A stretch of DNA of 64,000 nt from Asticcacaulis sp. MM231. GTDB lineage: Bacteria > Pseudomonadota > Alphaproteobacteria > Caulobacterales > Caulobacteraceae. Where the stretch lies: assembly GCF_964186625.1 (NCBI RefSeq), contig NZ_OZ075109.1:554633-618632 (forward strand), read 5' to 3'. A program made the position numbers and the translations under genes. Below are positions 46,836-56,027 of this stretch, in pieces (the first letter of the stretch is position 1; each line of letters begins with the position of its first letter). The notes beneath the pieces were generated by a model that worked only from the letters and a program-made list of their open reading frames with translations, did not search any database and was not told where the DNA came from.

Positions 46836-48350
46836 ATGCGGAAACTGTTAGCCACCACACTTCTCAGCGGTTTCCTGCTGGCGCCTGGAGCTTTTGCCGA
46901 AACACCCAAGGGCGGCTGGGTGTTCGATTCGTCGCCCGACTTCCCGGGCTTCACCCGTCTCGTGATCGAGGACAAGGCTGGCAAGCTTTCCGGCAAGCTG
47001 ACCTCGCACTGGTATGGCGACCTCCCCCTAACCGATCTGCACAAGGACGGCGATAACCTCGTCTTCAAGCTCTACAACGGTAATCCGCGCGTTACCATGA
47101 CGGATATTGTGGTGAAGCCTGAAGGCCAAACGGTTCGCATGACCGGTAAGGTCTGGTATCAGGACTTTGACCTGACCGCCCATAAGGCCAAGCGCGCCGA
47201 ACTGAAGGCGCTCGATTTCCCGACCTACCCCCTCCCCGCCAAGGCCGTGGTGCCGCAAAAGCCGCTTAGCCCCACCCCGCCGATGGGCTGGAGTTCGTGG
47301 AACAAGTTCGCCACCGATATCAGCGACCAGACGGTCCGCGAGATCGCCGATGCCCTGGTAGCCTCGGGCCTGCGTGATGCCGGCTATGTTTATGTCAATA
47401 TCGATGACGGCTGGCAGGGCGAGCGTGACGCCAAAGGCGTGCTGCATCCCAACACAAACTTCCCCGACATGAAAGCGCTGGCCGATTACGTCCACGCACG
47501 TGGCCTCAAGCTCGGCCTCTATTCCTCGCCCGGCCCCAAGACCTGCGCCGGCTATGCCGGCTCCTACGGCCATATCAAACAGGACGCTCAGACCTTCGCC
47601 GACTGGGGCGTCGACTATCTGAAATACGATCTTTGTTCCGGCGAAGCCTTCTACAACAACGCCGAAACGGTCTACGCCACCTATCAGGAGATGGGTGAAG
47701 CTCTGAACGCCACCGGCCGCGACATCGTCTATTCGCTCTGCCAGTATGGCCGTTTCGACGTCGGTTCCTGGGGTCGCGACGTGGGTGGCCACCTCTGGCG
47801 CACCACGGGCGACATCGAGGACACTTACGACGTCATGGCGAAGATCGGCTTCGACAAGAACGGCGTCGCTAACCATACCGGTCCCAACGGATGGAACGAT
47901 CCCGACATGTTAGAGATCGGCAATGGCGGCATGGGTTTTGATGAATACAAGACGCATATGACCCTGTGGGCCATGATGTCAGCGCCGCTGGTGCTGGGCA
48001 ATGACGTCCGCAGCATGACACCGGAAACCCTGTCTCTGCTGACCAACAAGGAGGTCATCGCCATCGATCAGGACAGGTTGGGCGCGCAAGGCCTGCCCGC
48101 CAGGAAAGACGGCCAGACCGAGGTCTGGACCAAAAAGCTGGCCGATGGCTCAACGGCTGTGGGCCTGTTCAATCGCGGCGACACGACCACCCTGATCAGC
48201 GGTTCCTGGGCCGATATCAAGGTGAGCGGCACGACGGTGCGAGACCTGTGGGCCGCCAGCGATCACCATGCCGATGACGGCTACACCTATTCCGTTCCGA
48301 AGCATGGCGCTGTCTTGCTCCGCGTCATTCCCGAAGGCAACGCCCGGTAG
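46836..48350 (+). CDS. GH27 alpha-galactosidase, secreted
   Basis: 504 residues from the ATG at 46836, 8 nt after GGAG (a GTG at 46827 is too close to that site). Signal to about GAFAETP. An extra ~110-residue beta domain (25-135) precedes the GH27 barrel, which begins PMGWSSWNKFA (150-160). Nucleophile Asp265 in YLKYDLCSGE, acid Asp326 in WRTTGDIEDT, and the conserved YVYVNIDDGWQG. The C-terminal antiparallel sandwich is complete. Cleaves terminal alpha-galactose; its partner GH97 may share or complement this. Confidence 0.94.
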   Translation: MRKLLATTLLSGFLLAPGAFAETPKGGWVFDSSPDFPGFTRLVIEDKAGKLSGKLTSHWYGDLPLTDLHKDGDNLVFKLYNGNPRVTMTDIVVKPEGQTVRMTGKVWYQDFDLTAHKAKRAELKALDFPTYPLPAKAVVPQKPLSPTPPMGWSSWNKFATDISDQTVREIADALVASGLRDAGYVYVNIDDGWQGERDAKGVLHPNTNFPDMKALADYVHARGLKLGLYSSPGPKTCAGYAGSYGHIKQDAQTFADWGVDYLKYDLCSGEAFYNNAETVYATYQEMGEALNATGRDIVYSLCQYGRFDVGSWGRDVGGHLWRTTGDIEDTYDVMAKIGFDKNGVANHTGPNGWNDPDMLEIGNGGMGFDEYKTHMTLWAMMSAPLVLGNDVRSMTPETLSLLTNKEVIAIDQDRLGAQGLPARKDGQTEVWTKKLADGSTAVGLFNRGDTTTLISGSWADIKVSGTTVRDLWAASDHHADDGYTYSVPKHGAVLLRVIPEGNAR

Positions 48351-48459
48351 GGCAAAAGTTTGTCCTTGTAACGAGGTGATGCTTGGAACGTGCAGGTTCG
48401 TTTTCCATAGGTTCACCTTTACATGCCGCGAAATTTTTGTCGTCAACCGGAGAATTTTC

Positions 48460-48490
48460 GGCTAATGTGGAATTATATTCCATATTAGCC
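48460..48490. promoter_or_regulatory. 31-bp palindrome before the DUF4143 ATPase gene
   Basis: GGCTAATGTGGAA (48460-48472) and TTCCATATTAGCC (48478-48490) form a 13-bp inverted repeat with one mismatch, ending 8 nt before the ATG. The position over the presumed promoter and RBS suggests an autoregulatory operator or a translation-blocking hairpin. Confidence 0.55.
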
Positions 48491-48498
48491 GGAAGCCC

Positions 48499-49725
48499 AT
48501 GCAGCACATACACCGTACATTGGCCGAAACCCTGAAGTCTGTCTCAACGGTCTTCTCAGTTGTGCTCGTCACGGGGCCGCGACAAGTCGGTAAGACGACC
48601 TTGCTTCGGGACTGTGCGGAACCTGGCCGCTCCTATGTCAGCCTGGACGATCTCGATCAGCGTACTCTGGCCCAAACAGACCCCGCCCTGTTCCTGCAAC
48701 TGCACAAGCCACCCCTTATCATCGATGAGGTACAGTATGCTCCGCAATTGTTCAGTGTCATTAAAAGCCTGGTTGATCAAACGCAAACCCGTGGCCAATA
48801 CTGGCTCACGGGCTCGCAAAAATTCCACCTGATGCACGGCATATCAGAAACACTGGCGGGCCGGATCGCCATTCTCGACCTGATTGGCCTTTCCCAGGCC
48901 GAACGCGACGACCGCGCGGCTGACCAGGCCCCCTTCACCCCAACGCGAGGGTGGTTAGAGGCGGCAAGAACGAAGACGTCAAGCTCTGCCGTCATGGATG
49001 TATACCGCACGATCTGGACTGGAAGCTTCCCGGCGATTGCTCTCAATCCAGACATGCCGCGCGATATTTTTTACAGCTCGTACATTCAAACCTACATTCA
49101 GCGGGATGTCCGTGACCTTACGAGGGTGGGTAATGAGATTGCCTTTGCCCGCTTCCTGCGCGCCGTGGCCGCACGTACCGGCCAGCTCATCAACTATGCG
49201 GATATGGCGCGGGATGTCGATGTTGATCAGAAGACGATCAAGGCCTGGTTATCGATTCTGGAGACGTCCGGCTTGGTCTTTATGCTTCAGCCGTACCACA
49301 ACAATATCACCAATCGCCTGGTGAAAACGCCGAAACTCTATTTCCTCGACACCGGCCTGTGCGCCTACTTGACCCAGTGGTCGACGCCCGAGGCCCTCGA
49401 AGCTGGCGCCATGTCGGGGGCCATCCTTGAGACCTACATGATGGCCGAGATCCTCAAGTCGTACTGGAACCGAGGCAAGGCCGGACACTTCTATTTCTAC
49501 CGTGATCGTGACCAAAAAGAGATCGACCTCATTATTAGTCAGGATGGGATGCTTTATCCGATCGAATTTAAAAAGACGATGACACCCAGCCTCGGTGCCA
49601 GCAAGAACTTTGCGGCCCTGGAAGCGCTTAAACAGCCAGTCGGTGACGGGTGCGTCCTGTGCCTCAAGGACGCGGACATCCCGTTATCGAAGTCGGTCTG
49701 GGCCATTCCGGTCGGATACCTGTAG
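48499..49725 (+). CDS. AAA ATPase with DUF4143 domain
   Basis: 408 residues. Walker A GPRQVGKTTLLRD (26-38), Walker B PLIIDEVQY (about 73-81), then sensor region (YWLTGSQKF), and the DUF4143 C-terminal domain (about 200-400; SYIQTYIQRDVRDLTRVGNE, LYFLDTGLCAYLTQW, FYFYRDRDQKEIDLIISQDG, IEFKKT). The last segments have the D-x-n-E-x-K spacing of a PD-(D/E)XK nuclease-like fold. These proteins are widespread, mobile and functionally obscure; some are proposed to be toxin-like or plasmid-maintenance genes. It is unrelated to its glycan neighbours and stands alone between two operons. Confidence 0.88.
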   Translation: MQHIHRTLAETLKSVSTVFSVVLVTGPRQVGKTTLLRDCAEPGRSYVSLDDLDQRTLAQTDPALFLQLHKPPLIIDEVQYAPQLFSVIKSLVDQTQTRGQYWLTGSQKFHLMHGISETLAGRIAILDLIGLSQAERDDRAADQAPFTPTRGWLEAARTKTSSSAVMDVYRTIWTGSFPAIALNPDMPRDIFYSSYIQTYIQRDVRDLTRVGNEIAFARFLRAVAARTGQLINYADMARDVDVDQKTIKAWLSILETSGLVFMLQPYHNNITNRLVKTPKLYFLDTGLCAYLTQWSTPEALEAGAMSGAILETYMMAEILKSYWNRGKAGHFYFYRDRDQKEIDLIISQDGMLYPIEFKKTMTPSLGASKNFAALEALKQPVGDGCVLCLKDADIPLSKSVWAIPVGYL

Positions 49726-49736
49726 CACCCGACCGG
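49708..49736. terminator. Hairpin overlapping the stop of the DUF4143 gene
   Basis: CCGGTCGG (49708-49715) and CCGACCGG (49729-49736) form an 8-bp stem spanning the stop codon, between two converging genes. No T-run, so weak. Confidence 0.4.
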
Positions 49737-49777
49737 CGTATTCATCCGCACCGTGTCACATCCATGGGCTATACCGC

Positions 49778-52048
49778 CTATTGTGGCGGGGTTTCGCCGA
49801 TCAGATTGACCGTGAAATAATCGCGCAGTTTCTTCCAGAAGTAGGGCTGATAGACGGCGTGTGTCGTGTTGGGCAGGATGACCAGCTCGTGCGGTTTTCC
49901 GGCATCGATCAGGGCCTTATCGAGACGCAGCGAGGCAGCCACCGGCACGTTGTCGTCGATATCGCCGTGGATCAGCATGAGCTTGCCCTTGAGGTTTTTG
50001 GCGACAGAAATATTGGAGTTGCGCTCCCAGGTCGCGTCATCGGCGATACCCATGGAGACTTCCGGCCACCACGCCTTATCGAGACGCAGGTCATGATTGC
50101 CCGACGAGGCCACCGCCACCTTGTAGAAATCCGGGCGACGCAGAATGAAGCGCGCCGCGTCGTAACCACCGGCCGAACCGCCATAGACGCCGACACGGTT
50201 GAGATCGAGATAGGGATACTTTTTCTGCATCGCCTTCAGCACCCAGATATGGTCGTCCAGACCTACCTCGCCGAGGTTCTGGTAGGCGGATGAGCGGAAC
50301 GCCTGACCGCGCTGCGAGGTGCCACGCCCGTCAATGGTGACGACCACGGCGCCCAGTTGCGCCATGGCGTTCAGCGAGCTTCGGATATTGCCATTAAAAT
50401 CCTCATCGAAACGGTGGGTCGTCGGCCCCGTATAGAGGTTCTCAATGACAGGATAAGACTTCGACGCATCGAAAGTCTTCGGGCGATAGATCATGCCGTA
50501 GAGCTTGGTCTTGCCATCGTCGGCCAGGGTCTCGAACGGCTCTGGCAGGGTAAAGCCGGTGGCCAGCAGGGCTGAAATATCCGCCTTGCCCAAAGTCTGC
50601 ACGATCCGCCCATTGGCCGCATCGCGGATGACGGTCTCAGTCGCCACGGTCGGGCTCGACATGCGGTCTATTATCCATTTGCCATCGTCGGAAACGTCCG
50701 TTTCGTGGTGGAGTGGCTCCGGGGTCAGATTGAAGATCGAGCCATCAAGACCGACGCGATAGAGGCTGCGGAAATAGGGATTGACGCCGGGCTCGCGGCC
50801 GATGCCGGCGATCAGGATCGGTCCGCCCTCATCGATACGCACAATCTCGGTGACCTCCCAGTTGCCTTTGGTCAGGGCCTTACCGCCGTCCGGATTGGTG
50901 CCTTGAGCTATGTAATAGAGCTGCGCCCAGCCGGTGCGCTCAGAAATCACCAGATCGCCCTTCAGCTCCGAGGCCGGACGAATTGAGGATGAGGTCACCG
51001 TCACCAGCGGCTTCATCGCCTCGTGCACGCGCACCCTTGCCACGTTCGTCTTGGGATCGATTTCGAACAGCTTCAACTGGGCGTAACCGCGCTCGGTCCA
51101 GTCATAAACGATATGATCACCTTCCCAGTAGATAGAGATATCGCCGGGATAGAGCATTTCGGTCGCTGGCACCTTCAGATCGGTGACCGTGGCCTTGTCG
51201 ACATCGACCAGCACCGGCTGTTGCAGCGGCACATTCTTGGCGCCGGCTGTCGGGTAGACGTAATCGAAAGTACGCGGAAACTGACTACCCGGAGGGCTCT
51301 GCTGCACGCCATGCCAGATATAGCTGCCGTTGCGTGTCAGGCGATAGGTGACAAGCGACTTGCCATCGGGCGACCACTGGGCGCTAAGCGGCATCTCCAG
51401 GGCAGGATTGTTGGCGGCGGCCATTTCGCCCAGTAGCGGATAGGTGGTGCCGTAACGCAGGTCATAGGTGCCATCGCTGGTCAGCGGCGTTTCCTTGCCA
51501 CTCACCAGGTCAATGAGCCAGAGATTATAGTTGCGCGCCACCACCATGCGCTTGCCATCCGGCGAGGTGACGCCCTTTGGGCGCTCTGCGCGTGGCGGGT
51601 TGGCGCTGACTGTGCCGGCCGTAAAATCATAGGTCCATTCACGCCCCAGCGCGCCGAAGGTCAGGGTCTTCTTGCCGGCATCATAGCCGGTCGGGCGGAT
51701 ATCGGCCACGCCCTCGATTTTTTCTCCGGCCGCCACCAGCTTTTGCGTCAGATCGGCCTCGGTGATCAGCGCGGTTTGCGTGGCCCGGGCGGTATCGGCG
51801 AACATCATCGTGCCGCTTTTCTTAGGCCCGCGCCGGAACAGAACACCGCCATCGACAAATCGCGCCGACAGGTCGAGATCGACGATCAGGCTGTCGATCT
51901 TGCCCGACATGTACTGATCACTATCGACATAGCGCTGGGCCATATCGACGCGCGGCGCTGCAACCACAGCAACCGGGTCGGCGGCAAAAACGGGCACGGC
52001 CGTGGCCAAGCTGAGGACGAGAGCGAGAGTGATGTGCTTGAAAGACAT
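49778..52048 (-). CDS. S9 DPP-IV-type serine peptidase, secreted
   Basis: 756 residues from the ATG at 52048, which begins the signal peptide SFKHITLALVLSLATAVPVF. Eight-bladed propeller (about 60-500, with SPDGKRMVVARNYNLWLIDL and a DPP-IV-type domain), then the hydrolase domain with Ser in VYGGSAGGYDAARF, Asp in IHGDIDDNVPVAAS and His in PNTTHAVYQP. Intact, unlike its paralogue at 44.4 kb. It lies 116 bp downstream of a TonB receptor on the same strand and is probably in its operon, suggesting the receptor imports peptides or glycopeptides that this enzyme trims. Confidence 0.92.
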   Translation of the reverse strand: MSFKHITLALVLSLATAVPVFAADPVAVVAAPRVDMAQRYVDSDQYMSGKIDSLIVDLDLSARFVDGGVLFRRGPKKSGTMMFADTARATQTALITEADLTQKLVAAGEKIEGVADIRPTGYDAGKKTLTFGALGREWTYDFTAGTVSANPPRAERPKGVTSPDGKRMVVARNYNLWLIDLVSGKETPLTSDGTYDLRYGTTYPLLGEMAAANNPALEMPLSAQWSPDGKSLVTYRLTRNGSYIWHGVQQSPPGSQFPRTFDYVYPTAGAKNVPLQQPVLVDVDKATVTDLKVPATEMLYPGDISIYWEGDHIVYDWTERGYAQLKLFEIDPKTNVARVRVHEAMKPLVTVTSSSIRPASELKGDLVISERTGWAQLYYIAQGTNPDGGKALTKGNWEVTEIVRIDEGGPILIAGIGREPGVNPYFRSLYRVGLDGSIFNLTPEPLHHETDVSDDGKWIIDRMSSPTVATETVIRDAANGRIVQTLGKADISALLATGFTLPEPFETLADDGKTKLYGMIYRPKTFDASKSYPVIENLYTGPTTHRFDEDFNGNIRSSLNAMAQLGAVVVTIDGRGTSQRGQAFRSSAYQNLGEVGLDDHIWVLKAMQKKYPYLDLNRVGVYGGSAGGYDAARFILRRPDFYKVAVASSGNHDLRLDKAWWPEVSMGIADDATWERNSNISVAKNLKGKLMLIHGDIDDNVPVAASLRLDKALIDAGKPHELVILPNTTHAVYQPYFWKKLRDYFTVNLIGETPPQ

Positions 52049-52164
52049 GGGGCCACTTAACTGTTGAAAAGCCGAAAAACAAAAAAGACAAATGCCGGTG
52101 TAAGCGGCAGATGCCGGATAATGAAACGGGCTCTGCACAGACGCGCAGAGCCCGCAAGCTTTGA

Positions 52165-55146
52165 CTAGCGCGTGAAGCGCAGGTTGATCCAGCCGGTGCG
52201 ACCGATCACATCGTAGACCCCGGCCTGCCAGCCCTCGTCACCGAAATAGGCACCGCCGGCTTCCGCGCCCGGATAGCGAGGCGGCTGCTTATTGAAGGCG
52301 TTCGAGAGACCCGCGCTGAGGTTGATGGTCGGCTTCAGCCAATACGACACATAGACATCGTCATAGGCAATCGGCTTGGTCTTGTAAGGCGTGTAGGCAT
52401 CCGGCGTAATGGTCACCGTCTGGCGCATCCCCGAATAGAAACGTGAGGTCCAGCCCAGCGACAGCTTGTCGCGCGAATAGTTGAACGAGGTGCGTCCTTT
52501 GAGTTTCGGGAAACCGAAGATGCCGACCGTATCGGTGACGCTTTCGGGGTTGTCCGGATCGGGGGTATATTTGTTTTCGAACAGACGCGTCCAGATGCTG
52601 TTGACCGATAGCATTCCGGCGTTGCTGCCCCAGCCCCAGGCAGCCAGATTGACCGAATAGTCGAATTCGGTATCTATGCCGCTGGTCTTGCGATGCGCCA
52701 GATTGATGTTCTGCTTGATAACCGAAACCAGATTGTTGGTCACTGGATCGCGGATGATCTGATCGCAGTAGTTGTTGTCAAGGGTCGGTGCATCCATGCA
52801 CTTGTTGAGAATCTGCTGCGGCTCGACCGACGAAATGACATTGGTCATCTTGATGTCATAATAATCGACCGTGGCACTGAAGTTCTTCATGAAGCGCGGT
52901 TGCAGAACCACACCCAACGTAAAGGTCTTGGCCGTCTCCACCTTCAGGTCCGGATTGCCCTTCTTAACGACATCCAGCCACAGCCAGTAGTCGTTCTTGT
53001 TGGCCGGCATGACGGCGGCGCAGTTAGCTGCGGTATACTGGGTCTTATCTGTGCGGTAGGGCAGATTGTAATAGTTGCATGGATCGCTTAGCCACTGACC
53101 GCTAATCGAGGAGGCCGTAAAGACCTCGCTGATGTTTGGAGCACGCACAGCCTTGCCGTAAGTAGTGCGGAAACGAATATCCTTCACGGGCGCCCACTGC
53201 AGTCCGTATTTCTCGGCCGTCGTCTTCCCGGCCGTCGAATAGTCGGCGGTACGAACGGCCGCGTCGGCGGTCAAACGATAGGCGAACGGCAGATCTTTCA
53301 GGATAGGCACGCTCAGTTCGGCGAACAGTTCCTTCACGTCGAATTCACCCTTCAGAGGTGTCTCAACAACGCCGTAATCGGGCACGAAGTTGGGGCTGTC
53401 GGGGTTATATTCGTCACGTGCACCGATATTGTTGGCCTCGCGGCGATATTCGGCGCCAAGCGCCACCTGAACCTCGCCGGCTGGCAGATTGAACAGGCCG
53501 CCGGTCACATAGCCTGACCAGACATATTGTTCGAGCGACGTCGTCGAGGCACTGCTGTCATATTGCAGATAGTTGATGACCTCCTTCGTCGCCGGTTTGA
53601 AGGGATTGAGCGGCACGCAGGCCGGGTCGTCGTTCGATGTATCAGCGTCGGAGTTCACCCAGCAGATCGGCGTCCCGCCAGGTCCCGTTACCGCATCAAG
53701 CGCGCGCATGTAACGTTCATTGGACGTGTTGTTGAAATCCTGGATGGTTTCCTCGGTCTTGCCGTAGGACACGTAGGTCGACCATGCCCAGTCATGCTCA
53801 CGGAACAGGGCCGGCAGTTCGCCCTCGAAGCCAGTCACGACCTGCTGGAGTTCACGACGATAATTCGAGCGTGACTTGCCAAATTCCGGATAGTTGCGCA
53901 CGAAGGACAAACCGTCAGGGAAACCTTGGCCACCATTGGCCGCTATGATTTCCGGTGTAATGAAGGGGTTGCCGTCCCACAGCTTGTTCGTACCGCCTTC
54001 CCACCACAGGCCATATTCACCGTGAGACTTGTTGGTGGCGTAGTCGAGTTCCAGGAAATAGCGCAGGTTGTCGTTGAACTGATAGCCAAAGGTGCCGTGG
54101 GTTATGAAGCGCTCGCTCGGCACCGACAGGAGCCAGTTGTCATAGCGGCCATCAAATTCGCCGCCACTATTGGTAACCAGAGACGCGACGCTGGAGTTCT
54201 TGGCCATGTTTGCTGGCGAAAGCGTGGAGATTAGCCCGGCCGTGCCGAGGATTGGGTCACGCATAGTGCCATCATCATTGAAGACGTAGGGCTTACTACC
54301 CAGAAGGACGACAGCGCGCGGCGAGTATTGCAGGCTGTGTTGGTCGTCAAGTATCGAATAGGGCATCGACGAATTCGCACGGGCCCACCATGGATTGCCG
54401 CGCGAGGTTGACGGGCGGTCCTGGCCGGCGACCACGCCGTTGGACTGGCCATAGGTACCAAAGAGCGTGACATTCGCCTTGCCGTCGGCGAAATTCTTGC
54501 CCCAGAGAACATCGGCGTCATAACTCGGCATGTCGCCATAGGTCGAATTGCCATAGCGAACATTGGCGTCGAGACCCTGATAATTCTTCTTCAGGATAAA
54601 GTTGGCAACGCCAGCCACGGCATCAGCGCCATATTGTGCCGAGGCGCCGCCCGTGATGATTTCCACCCGCTCGATCAGGCCGCCTGGAATGGTGCTGATG
54701 TCGACAGCCGAGGTGCCAGGGGCACCGGGCACGTGGCGACGGCCATCGACCAGAACGAGCGTCCGTTTTGTGCCCAGCCCGCGCAGGTCTAGCGCATTCA
54801 GTCCTGGATGACCCTGGTCAAGCGAATCCTTATCTCGGTTGGCGTTCGACGTCTGGTCGCTCTGGCTGATAACGAGCGCGGGCATTTGATTGACAAGATC
54901 AGCCACCTGGCGCGCGCCGGACTTGCGGATCACATCGGCATTAATGACCGTGGTCGGCGTAGCGCTGGCCGCACCCTTATGACGGATGCGCGAACCCGTC
55001 ACGACAACAGTCGTTTCCTCAGCGGCTTCATCGGCTTTATCACCTTTCGCCGTGGTCTCCTGAGCCAGCGCGGGCGCGCATATCATGGCGGCTAGAAGGC
55101 CGCTTGCCGCGAGCAAAAGTGCCTTGTGATTACGTGTTTTTATCAT
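52165..55146 (-). CDS. TonB-dependent receptor
   Basis: 993 residues. Signal to about PALAQETT; the plug domain (about 48-195) starts TVVVTGSRIRHKGAASATPT and contains LDLRGLGTKRTLVLVDGRRH and ERVEIITGGASAQYGADAVA. The barrel follows with the late-barrel segment YGKAVRAPNISEVFTAS. It ends GWINLRFTR, a few residues past the usual terminal aromatic. No STN domain. The promoter carries the shared TATAC-repeat element. The AQYGADAVAGVANFIL signature fits the TonB family often beside peptidases; the S9 peptidase downstream agrees. Substrate uncertain. Confidence 0.93.
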   Translation of the reverse strand: MIKTRNHKALLLAASGLLAAMICAPALAQETTAKGDKADEAAEETTVVVTGSRIRHKGAASATPTTVINADVIRKSGARQVADLVNQMPALVISQSDQTSNANRDKDSLDQGHPGLNALDLRGLGTKRTLVLVDGRRHVPGAPGTSAVDISTIPGGLIERVEIITGGASAQYGADAVAGVANFILKKNYQGLDANVRYGNSTYGDMPSYDADVLWGKNFADGKANVTLFGTYGQSNGVVAGQDRPSTSRGNPWWARANSSMPYSILDDQHSLQYSPRAVVLLGSKPYVFNDDGTMRDPILGTAGLISTLSPANMAKNSSVASLVTNSGGEFDGRYDNWLLSVPSERFITHGTFGYQFNDNLRYFLELDYATNKSHGEYGLWWEGGTNKLWDGNPFITPEIIAANGGQGFPDGLSFVRNYPEFGKSRSNYRRELQQVVTGFEGELPALFREHDWAWSTYVSYGKTEETIQDFNNTSNERYMRALDAVTGPGGTPICWVNSDADTSNDDPACVPLNPFKPATKEVINYLQYDSSASTTSLEQYVWSGYVTGGLFNLPAGEVQVALGAEYRREANNIGARDEYNPDSPNFVPDYGVVETPLKGEFDVKELFAELSVPILKDLPFAYRLTADAAVRTADYSTAGKTTAEKYGLQWAPVKDIRFRTTYGKAVRAPNISEVFTASSISGQWLSDPCNYYNLPYRTDKTQYTAANCAAVMPANKNDYWLWLDVVKKGNPDLKVETAKTFTLGVVLQPRFMKNFSATVDYYDIKMTNVISSVEPQQILNKCMDAPTLDNNYCDQIIRDPVTNNLVSVIKQNINLAHRKTSGIDTEFDYSVNLAAWGWGSNAGMLSVNSIWTRLFENKYTPDPDNPESVTDTVGIFGFPKLKGRTSFNYSRDKLSLGWTSRFYSGMRQTVTITPDAYTPYKTKPIAYDDVYVSYWLKPTINLSAGLSNAFNKQPPRYPGAEAGGAYFGDEGWQAGVYDVIGRTGWINLRFTR

Positions 55147-55200
55147 GTCATCCCCTTACAAAACAGACCTGACACAAAATGGACACGAAGTCTTCGCATC

Positions 55201-55224
55201 GTCAAAATATTTTATATGGTATAC
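55201..55224. promoter_or_regulatory. Shared promoter element upstream of TonB receptor 1
   Basis: GTCAAAATATTTTATA followed by the repeat TATATGGTATAC (55213-55224). Read on the minus strand the element ends in TTGACG, a -35-like hexamer, 55 nt before the receptor ATG. Nearly the same sequence occurs at 55946 and 61250. Confidence 0.65.
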
Positions 55225-55340
55225 TATTTTAAGTTTACCTTATGTTTCTATTTTGCAACAGCACCCTTCTCGCCACCCGCACAGGTAGCGCATAAAAACG
55301 TTTTAAACATTCAAAATGTTACCGCATACATCCGCGATAT

Positions 55341-55892
55341 TTACTGGTCAGGTATGGTGACGGTGACACTTAGCGTGCCACTGTTATCCTTGAAGCTTAC
55401 ATCGTTGAAGCCTAGCGCCAGGCCAGTTGCCCCCTCGGGAATCGGCACGCGTACCCCTTCGCCTACGACGAACGGCCGGCTGACGAGTACGCCCTTGTCG
55501 TCGACAAAACCCATGACCAGGGCATGCTGATAAGCCGGATAAAGCAATTTGGGCGTATAGAAACTCGGATAATATTTCCCCCTCGCCTTGCTATCGTTGA
55601 CCTCAAAGTCTTCGAAACCCACCGGCCCAACCTCAACCTTGCCTTTAACCGTCGTCACGCCATCGGCATAGACCTCTACCTTATCCACCGAATCGACCGG
55701 AATGCCGGTGATGATGAACGGCGGGGCCTCATCACCAACACCATACTTCATCTTGCTGTTGGCCTTGGTGGACCACGGCCCTGATTTCGCATCGACGGCA
55801 ACTGTCACCGTGCGCGCCTCAACCGCCACGGACCCGGCCGAGAGCAGGGTCACCGCAATCGTGAAAAGATACATATTGTGCTTAAAAATCAT
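55341..55892 (-). CDS. Secreted PA-IL-lectin-like beta-sandwich protein
   Basis: 183 residues from the ATG at 55892 (RBS GAGGGGG). Signal peptide to about AVEARTVT. The mature protein is all beta. Its end, LGFNDVSFKDNSGTLSVTVT, resembles the calcium/galactose-binding end of LecA (PA-IL: NDV...NNSGSFSV), with Asp and Asn in matching order but a loop two residues shorter. SGPWSTKANSKMKYGVGDEA matches a common lead-in of such domains. It probably binds galactose-type sugars at the cell surface or periplasm; this is pattern-based. The gene is divergent from the halogenase and shares its promoter with it. Confidence 0.6.
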   Translation of the reverse strand: MIFKHNMYLFTIAVTLLSAGSVAVEARTVTVAVDAKSGPWSTKANSKMKYGVGDEAPPFIITGIPVDSVDKVEVYADGVTTVKGKVEVGPVGFEDFEVNDSKARGKYYPSFYTPKLLYPAYQHALVMGFVDDKGVLVSRPFVVGEGVRVPIPEGATGLALGFNDVSFKDNSGTLSVTVTIPDQ

Positions 55893-55945
55893 TGCCCCCT
55901 CACAACACTTATTTGTCGGACATTTCGACACAATAGTTCGAATGT

Positions 55946-55980
55946 GTCAAATATTTTATACGATATACCGCTCAATTGAC
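55946..55980. promoter_or_regulatory. Shared promoter element between lectin-like and halogenase genes
   Basis: GTCAA (55946) and TTGAC (to 55980) bracket ATATTTTA and the repeat TATACGATATAC (55957-55968). It is 54 nt from the lectin-like ATG, with TTGACA as -35, and 48 nt from the halogenase ATG, with a TTGAC on that side too, so both directions could be driven. Confidence 0.7.
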
Positions 55981-56027
55981 ATCACACGACTACACGTCAT
56001 AATCGGTGTTTCAGGCGTGAGGGCATA

